Origin: Tenrec ecaudatus
Lineage: Eukaryota; Chordata; Mammalia; Afrosoricida; Tenrecidae
NCBI RefSeq assembly: GCF_050624435.1
Contig: NC_134530.1
Coordinates: 147,934,221 to 147,998,220, forward strand
Direction: 5' to 3'
DNA length: 64,000 bases
In this document: in pieces, positions 57,821 through 64,000 of the stretch
How positions within the stretch are numbered: position 1 is the stretch's first letter
Layout of the letters: the number at the start of each line of letters is the position of its first letter
Translations under genes and position numbers: made by a program
The notes under the pieces: model-generated
The model's database searches: none
What the model was told of the DNA's origin: nothing
The model's input: only the letters and a program-made list of their open reading frames with translations

Positions 57821-57989
57821 AGGTGGGGGTGGGGGTGGGGAGAAGAGCTAATACCAAGGGCTCAATAGAAAGTAAATGTTTCGAAAATAGTGATGGCAAC
57901 ATCTGTACAGTATACTTGATCCAATTGATGCATGGATTGTACTATATCTTACAGCTCTTGTCGTTATAAGAGCTGTTAGAGACCCCAAT
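57821..57989 (+). mobile_element. L1-type 3' end, plus strand, with target duplications
   Basis: Starts AGGTGGGGGTGGGGGTGG, ends GAGACCCCAAT. AAAATGAGGAAAGG flanks exactly at 57807-57820 and 57990-58003. Confidence 0.88.
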
Positions 57990-58211
57990 AAAATGAGGAA
58001 AGGTGTGGGTCATGGAGGTGTCCTTCACGATACTACTCAATCGATGTGCTGAGCACATAATCTGAGAGTCTGGAGTATATGAAGAAGAATGCACCATCAG
58101 GATGAGGGGAGGACCCCTTACCAACATGCCATATGCAGACGACACACTACTGCTTACTGAAAAGAAAGAGGACTTGGAGCACGTACTGGTGAAGCTCAGA
58201 GACTACAATGT

Positions 58212-58422
58212 ATGAAGGACAGTCTCCTCGGTAAAGCAGAGGGCCAGGGACAAGCAGAAAACACGCGGTGCGATGAGTTGCCCCGTGGCTGCAAGAATGA
58301 TTGAGTCAGACACTACAGTGCTGGCGAGGCTGGCACTGGACCAGGCAGTGTTTTGTCTTGTCAGGCATAGGGTCACTGTAAGTTAGACCTGATTTGGTGG
58401 CACCGAAAAACAGCAGCAGCTC
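58212..58422 (+). mobile_element. RTE 3' end nested inside RTE
   Basis: CTCGGTAAAGCAGAGGGCC to GGTGGCACCGAAAAACAGCAGCAGC. The surrounding RTE reads GACTACAATG before it and CTCAAGAAAACAGCAATC after it. Confidence 0.7.
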
Positions 58423-58925
58423 AACCTCAAGAAAACAGCAATCTTTATAACTAAACCAAGAATACAGATCACAATCCGCAGAGAAAAGATAGAATGATTT
58501 CACTTTACCAGGGTTCACAATAAATGCCATGGAGGCAGCAGCCAGGAAATCAAACAATAACTGATGCGTTGGGCATACCTGCAGCCAAAGATCTCTAAAT
58601 AGGATTAAAAAAGCAAAAGTGTCCCTTTGGAACTAAGATGTGGCTGACCCGAGGCGTAGGGTTTTCAGTGGTCTGATATGCATGCAAAAGTTGGACCAAT
58701 GCTTCTGAAGTATGATGTTGGTGATGAACATTAAATATAGCACTGGTATCCAGGAAGACAACCAGATCTCTCTTCCTTTTTTTTTTTCTTTCAGATCTCT
58801 TTTCAAAGAAGTATAACTAGAATGTTCCTCAGAAGTGAAAATGGTGAGACTTTATCTCACATACTTTGGAGAGGTTATCAGGCAGGACCAGTCGCTGGAG
58901 AAAGATATCATGCTTGGTAAAGCAG

Positions 58926-59137
58926 AAACCCATTATAGATGATTTGATTCTGACTCTTGGCAAGCCGATCCAGGATTTCTGAAACTAAATCATTATGGGA
59001 GCTGACAGCCTCACTTTTCCCCTGCAGAACAACTAGTGGGTTTGAATTGCTGACCTGTTGGTTAGCCAGCCAATGCCCAACCCACAGCACGGTGGAGTAC
59101 CAGCCCAATAGCTAACTCACAGCACCACTTAGGCTCC
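58926..59137 (-). mobile_element. AfroSINE, minus strand, inside RTE
   Basis: GATGATTTGATTCTGACTC to CAGCACCACTTAGGCTCC. GGTAAAGCAGA and GATAAAGCAGA flank it. Confidence 0.85.
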
Positions 59138-59335
59138 TGATAAAGCAGAGGGGCAGTGAAAAAGAGGAAGCCCTTCTCTGAGATGGATTAACATTGTGGC
59201 TGCAACAATGGACTCAAACATAGGAACTACCGTGAGGCTGATGCAAGACTAGGCCGTGTTCCATTCTGTTGTACAGAAGGTCACTATGAGGTCGGCAATG
59301 AGTCAATGCCATCTAACACCAGCTTCCTAAACCGT

Positions 59336-60839
59336 GAGGGAATGCATTTCCATTGGTTAACGGCTTTCACTTGGGGCATTTCTGTTACCCCAGCAAGTTA
59401 TACTAGCTAAGGCGGAGCACAAAGGTATGTTTAAGTCTTGGCTAGCTGATGGCGCTTCCAAGCTTCTCCTTCATAGTTCCAAGCATTCCACGTTGTTATT
59501 AGCAGAAGACTTCCAGGCATTCTGGAAGCTCTGCCTGGGAGCAGGAGCCGTTGCTGCTGGAACTGCGTGGCCTCATGGCCCAGGGCCAAAAAAAATTGCT
59601 TCACACTGTGTCCAGCGACTCCTCCTGAGTGGCACAGCCAGAGTGTCTGCGGGGCACTACATCTTCCTCCCAGCAGTCTGTCTCTTTGGAAGCCACAGAA
59701 ACAGTGTTTTGTCTTCCAGTTTTCAGTAGCCGCGTGAAAACCTGAAAGTGGCTGCATCTGTTTCTGAACTTGATAATCCACCACCAACACCTTCAGGAAG
59801 GAGCAGGCAGCTCCTGTCAGGGGGTTGCCTTGGTTTCCTATGCTGTCATAGCAAAATGTGGCCTAAGTCTGAATTTGGGGGTATGCAAAGAATGAAACCC
59901 GATTCATTCTGCAGGAACATCCGTCCTTGCCTCTTCTAGCTCCAGTGGCCTTCGGCAGCCCTTGGCACCTCATGGCTTGGAGATTTGTCATCACATCACA
60001 GGCCCCCACCCTTGTGTGAGGCTGTTGCAATATCTGTTCTTTTCCTCTGTAAAACACCAGTATGGTGATAATATTCACCTGGACAGGGCTAAGACATCAA
60101 CGTACCTTTTTGAGGGATAAGATTCACTTCATAACAAAGATACTCTCTTTTGCTGTTGTTATCAGTACTTTGGCGGTTCAGTGAGCGAACTCTTCACCAA
60201 AACCTTGGAGCAAACTTGTCCTTACACACTTGACCCTTCAAACAAATTCATAGTAGATCACAGTCTAATTATTCAAAGTTATGGAAAAGAGGGGCATTGG
60301 CTCTCTAGCCAGCAAGATAATTAACCTCAATTACAGCAAGAATGCATCAATTCAGAGAAGGCCTCAGACTGCAAGCATTGGAAGAAGGATTTCAGAGCCA
60401 AATGGTAAGTGGTGTTTGTTTATTCAAGACTTTTCAGGTGAGAAGTTGCATTGACTTAGCCATTCCCTGCAGCAGGTGAATTTCTGCCTGGGACTAGGCT
60501 GCGTTGGTTCTGTTTTGACTGGTAAATGTTCATAAAAATGCCTCTTACAGTTGGAGAAGTAGGCAAGTTCCAAGTCTGTGGGCCGGATGTTAGGCTGGGG
60601 GCTCCTGCTGTGAGTAGCTGTGGGAGCTGATGAACTTGAAATCAGGGGGCTTGTGGCTTCCGAGGTGACTGAATCCAAGGCTGGCAGTTAAGCTGGCAGG
60701 TTGTACAACTCATGGGCTGCTGGCAGCAGATCCCATCATGGAGGCGACGGCGGCGTTGCGTTAATCACATCCTGGGGAGCACAGAGCTGAACCGCCAAGC
60801 CACTGCGAATCAACGAAGCCTCAATGATCACAGCCTTGT
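59336..60839. other. Single-copy stretch with old repeat fragments
   Basis: TTGCCTTGGTTTCCTATGCTG (about 59825) and following look like an ancient mammal-wide repeat. An 84-codon minus frame (60424-60678) is not a protein I know. Confidence 0.35.
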
Positions 60840-62061
60840 GTACGCTTAAGAAAATATTTTATTTTAGGTGGAAGTTTACGTAGCAAATTAGATTTATTTT
60901 CAATTAGATTCCCATTCAATTAATTATATTCCTATTCTTATACACAAACTGTGCCATGTCATTAGTCACCATCCTGGAAATGTATCAGCACGCTCTCATC
61001 TGCATTTCCACCCCATCCCTCCCATTTATATCCATTCCGTTTCCTTTCCCCTTCTGGGCTTCTCACCTTTTTTTCTGGATAAATATTGACGTGAAGTGTC
61101 CTGGAATTTATTGTTTAAACGAACACGTTCTCTACAGGCATCATTGTTTATTTTATCGGCCAGCCTAACATTTGGCTGAAAGGCGACTGGCAGAGTGGCT
61201 CGACACCAGATGAAAGGGAACTTCAGTTGTCGAAGGATTAGGGCACTCATTTCGGAGGTCTCCACTTTCTATCCGTCCAGAACATCTGTTGTTTTGCTTT
61301 GTTTTCTCAAATTCACCCCAGAACTTTCTATTGTGTAGTAGTAGCAGAACAGCACCTAGTTTGTCCTGGTCTTCACACAGAAGAGGCTCTGCTTCATGGT
61401 GATCAGTAGTCCTCGGAACTCATTTCTTTCTGAGACTAGTTTCTTTCACTCTCCTTTGTTCCAGACAGGAAGAGACCGGTAGTTGCATTTTTGATAGCAG
61501 TTCCCAGGTTTTAAGACCCCAGATGCCATTCACCAGACTAGGACGTAGAATAACGTAATGAATTAAGTTATGCTATTGAAATACATGTCCCATGAGCCTA
61601 TGGTGCTCAGCTTTCAAACCCAGTAAACTAACCTCATAAGATATTTCAAGTATTCATAACTATGTCCTCTATGTGCTTTACTATATATATGAATATACAT
61701 GCGGCACATATAAACATGTACATATATCAACAAATATACCTATGTGTGCATGTACATTCATTCCCATATGCCTTTCCACCCCCATATAGCATATAGAGAG
61801 ACATATATCAACATATATACTCAAATATTTTGCTTGTTATTTCTGTTATTCCAAAATTGGATGCGTTAATGGCCTTTACCATATTAACTACCATCAAGTC
61901 ATAGTTTTTCTTTATTCTATATTCTTGCATACTGCTCAGTGTCTTCATTTACCCGGGCCATATTGTACTGATTTCCCCCCATATTGTGTGTTGCCTTTCC
62001 CAGCACCAGAATGAATGCATGTCTATTATTTAGTACTTGAAAATGCTTCAAAGTTAAGCAG
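60840..62061 (-). mobile_element. Old L1 3' region, minus strand
   Basis: TTTTATTTTAGGTGGAAGTTTACG start, GGTTTTAAGACCCCAGATGCC at about 61508 and CCATATTGTGTGTTGCCTTTCC at about 61980 follow the layout I know from elephant L1. RTE sequence begins at its right edge. Confidence 0.6.
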
Positions 62062-62255
62062 AAGATTTTTACAGCTTCCTCCTCTGAAGAGGGGAGGCAA
62101 GTCTTTCTTCCTCGCCTGTTCTTAGTCTGGAAGCGCTGCGGAAACCAGCTTACGTTGGGTGACCCTGCTGTCATTTGAAATACCAGTGACATCGCTTCCA
62201 GCATCACAGCAACACACAAACCACCACAGTATGACAAACTGACAGACAAGTACAT
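62062..62255 (-). mobile_element. RTE LINE 5' part, inverted half of a twin-primed copy
   Basis: Reads on the minus strand from the RTE 5' end (CTTGTCTGTCAGTTTGTC, 62255 leftwards) through ATGCTGGAAGCGATGTCAC to a truncated outer edge in TTCAGAGGAGG. The RTE 5' end lies at the junction with the plus-strand half. Confidence 0.8.
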
Positions 62256-63400
62256 TGACAGGGAACTGCCAAAATCTCAGGCCGGATTCAGAACAGGATG
62301 TGGAACAAGGGGTATCACTGCTGATGTCAGATGGGTTTGGTTCCAAGCAGAGAATACCAGAAAGAGGTTTGCTTGTGTTTCTTTGACTAAGTACAGGTAT
62401 TTGACTGTGTGGTCCATAATGAATTGTGGATTACATGGAGAAGAACAGAAATTTGGAATTAGTGCTCCTTTGGAACTTGTATATGGATCAAGAGTCAACT
62501 GTAAAAAGGGAACAAGGGAATGCAGAATGGCTTAAAATTGGGAAAATTGAGCATCAGGGTTGTATCCTCTCACCATATTTGTTCAATCTCTGTGCTGAAC
62601 AAATCACCAGAGAAGCTGGATTATATGTATGAAGAAGAATGTGGCATCAGGGCTGGAGGAAGGCTTATTAACAACCTGAGGTATGCAGATGACACAAACT
62701 TGCTTTCTGAAAGTGAGGAGAACTTGAATCACAAGACCAAATTTCTCACAACTGGACCAATAAGTAACATCAAGATAAATGGGGAAAAGGCTGAAGTTGT
62801 CAAGAATTTCGTCTGGTTTGGATCCACAATCAGCGAATCATGGAAGCAGCAGTCAAAAGATCAAAAGACATATTACATTGGGTAAGTCAGCTGCACAAGA
62901 CCTCTTTGGAGTATTTAAGACCAAGAATGTTAGTTTGAGAGTTTAGGTGCAACTGACCCAAGCCACGGTACTCTTCATTGCATCCTATGCGTGTGAAAGC
63001 TGGACATTGAATAAGGCAGACTGTAGAAGAACAGATGCATTTGAACTGTGGTGCTGGAGAAGAATATTGAAAATGCTATGGACTGCTAAAGGGCAAACTG
63101 ATCTGTATGAATGGAAGGAAGTCTGGAGGGCTTCGTAGAGGCAAAGATGGTGAAAATTGATCTTATATACTTTGCACATGTTGTTAGGAGAGACCAGACC
63201 CTGAAGAAGGACATCATGTTTGGTGGAAGAGCAATGAAAAAGAGGAAGGCCCTGAAAGAGGTGGATTGACCCCATGGCTGCATCAATGGGCTCAGGCATA
63301 GGAACTATCGTGAGGATGGTGCAGGGCTGTACAATGTTTTCTTCTGTTGTGCCTGGGGTCACTATGGGTTGGAGCCTACTTGATGGCATCGAACAACATT
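62256..63400 (+). mobile_element. RTE LINE, plus strand, 3' part of a twin-primed copy
   Basis: Begins TGACAGGGAACTGCC in the reverse transcriptase; a later frame has NLRYADDTNLLSESEEN. It ends GGTTGGAGCCTACTTGATGGC. Stops and frameshifts throughout. Confidence 0.85.
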
Positions 63401-63484
63401 ACTTAGCAAGTGATTTCCCCTCCCTCTTCTGTTCCCATTAACCACCAAAAACATAGTGTCCTATGTGTACACTTATTCTTTTAT

Positions 63485-64000
63485 TAAAAATCATTTTATT
63501 AGGGGCTCATACAACTCTTATCACAATCCATACATATATCAATTGTGTAAAGCACATTTGTACATTCATTTCCCTCATCATTCTCAAAACCTTTGCTCTC
63601 CACTTAAGCCCCTGGCATCAGCCCCTCATTTTTCCCCTTCCCTCCCCTCTACTCCCTCCCTCATGAACCCTTGATAATTTATAAATTATTATTTTGTCAT
63701 ATCTTACACTGACCAAAACGTCTCCCTTCACCCACATTTCTGTTGTCCATCCTCCAGGGAGGAGGTTATATGTAGGAACTTGCAATTGGCTCCCCCTTTC
63801 CACCCCACTCTCCCTCCACCCTCCCGGTATCACCACTCTCACCACTGGTCCTGAAGGGATCATCTGTCCTGGATTCCCTGTGTTTCCAATTCCTATCTGT
63901 ACCAGTGTACATCCTCTGGTCTAGCCAGATTTGTAAGGTAGAATGGAATCATGATAGGGGGTTGGGGGAGGAAGCATTTAGGAACTAGAGGAAAGTTGTA
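63485..64000 (-). mobile_element. L1-type 3' region, minus strand, runs off the window
   Basis: AATCATTTTATTAGGGGCTC start, collinear with the other copies and among the least diverged. Confidence 0.9.

Larger units (their letters stand above)
57590..59335 (+). mobile_element. RTE LINE, plus strand, with three nested insertions
   Basis: Reverse transcriptase part near 57640-58210, including YADDTLLLTEKKEDLEHV at about 58132; 3' part 58423-59335. Insertions: L1-type end (57821-57989), a second RTE 3' end (58212-58422) and an AfroSINE (58926-59137). Frames are broken. Confidence 0.8.

Noticed and set aside
60424..60678. 84-codon minus-strand frame
   Set aside because: No domain or known protein, no splice context; likely chance.

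Overview
This is a vertebrate nuclear window, about 64 kb of mammalian, repeat-rich intronic or intergenic DNA. The repeats point to an afrotherian and most likely a tenrec (Echinops-like). There are about 26 copies of the tRNA-derived AfroSINE, many RTE-clade (BovB-like) LINE copies, L1 copies with the very long non-coding 3' region typical of afrotherian L1, and SPIN-type hAT transposons, which are known from tenrec but not expected in elephant. The species call rests on remembered repeat families, not on a search.

The only gene start I can support is a CpG island at about 480-1771. It contains an NRF1-type palindrome, GC boxes, a TTATAA element and an E-box, and it ends at a strong splice donor (GGGCAG|GTAAGG, 1771/1772). 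The rest of the window reads as a long first intron, or as intergenic DNA beyond a short transcript. No annotated protein-coding exon is evident. A juxtaposed 3'/5' splice site at 50266/50267, followed 62 nt later by a good donor, is a candidate recursive splice site or small exon.

From 1.8 to 18 kb there are AfroSINEs, nested RTE copies, a twin-primed RTE (10.06-13.5 kb) carrying a SPIN insertion, and copy A of a diverged duplication (3.43-4.87 kb). From 17.8 to 24.3 kb lie three processed ribosomal protein retrocopies: RPL36 (broken), RPL24 (frameshifted) and RPL36A/RPL36AL (full-length open frame with its 5'-TOP leader, nested in an L1). From 24 to 34 kb there is an old L1 3' region with a SPIN insertion, an RTE nested in L1, and a three-layer SINE/L1/SINE nest. 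From 34.6 to 37.0 kb a full-length, roughly 1.3 kb, dead mariner is split by an L1. The stretch 39.2-42.9 kb is the longest with few young repeats. From 42.9 to 47.5 kb an RTE is split by a 2.4 kb L1-type insertion with target-site duplications and is followed by an L1 ORF2 end. From 48.0 to 49.9 kb lies copy B of the duplication. From 50 to 64 kb there is mixed single-copy and L1/RTE/SPIN sequence, including a second twin-primed RTE (62.06-63.4 kb).

The RTE copies encode only broken endonuclease and reverse transcriptase fragments, the mariner transposase is broken, and no retroviral coding genes were seen. There is no CRISPR array, operon or other prokaryotic feature. Ages of insertions can be ordered from the nesting.
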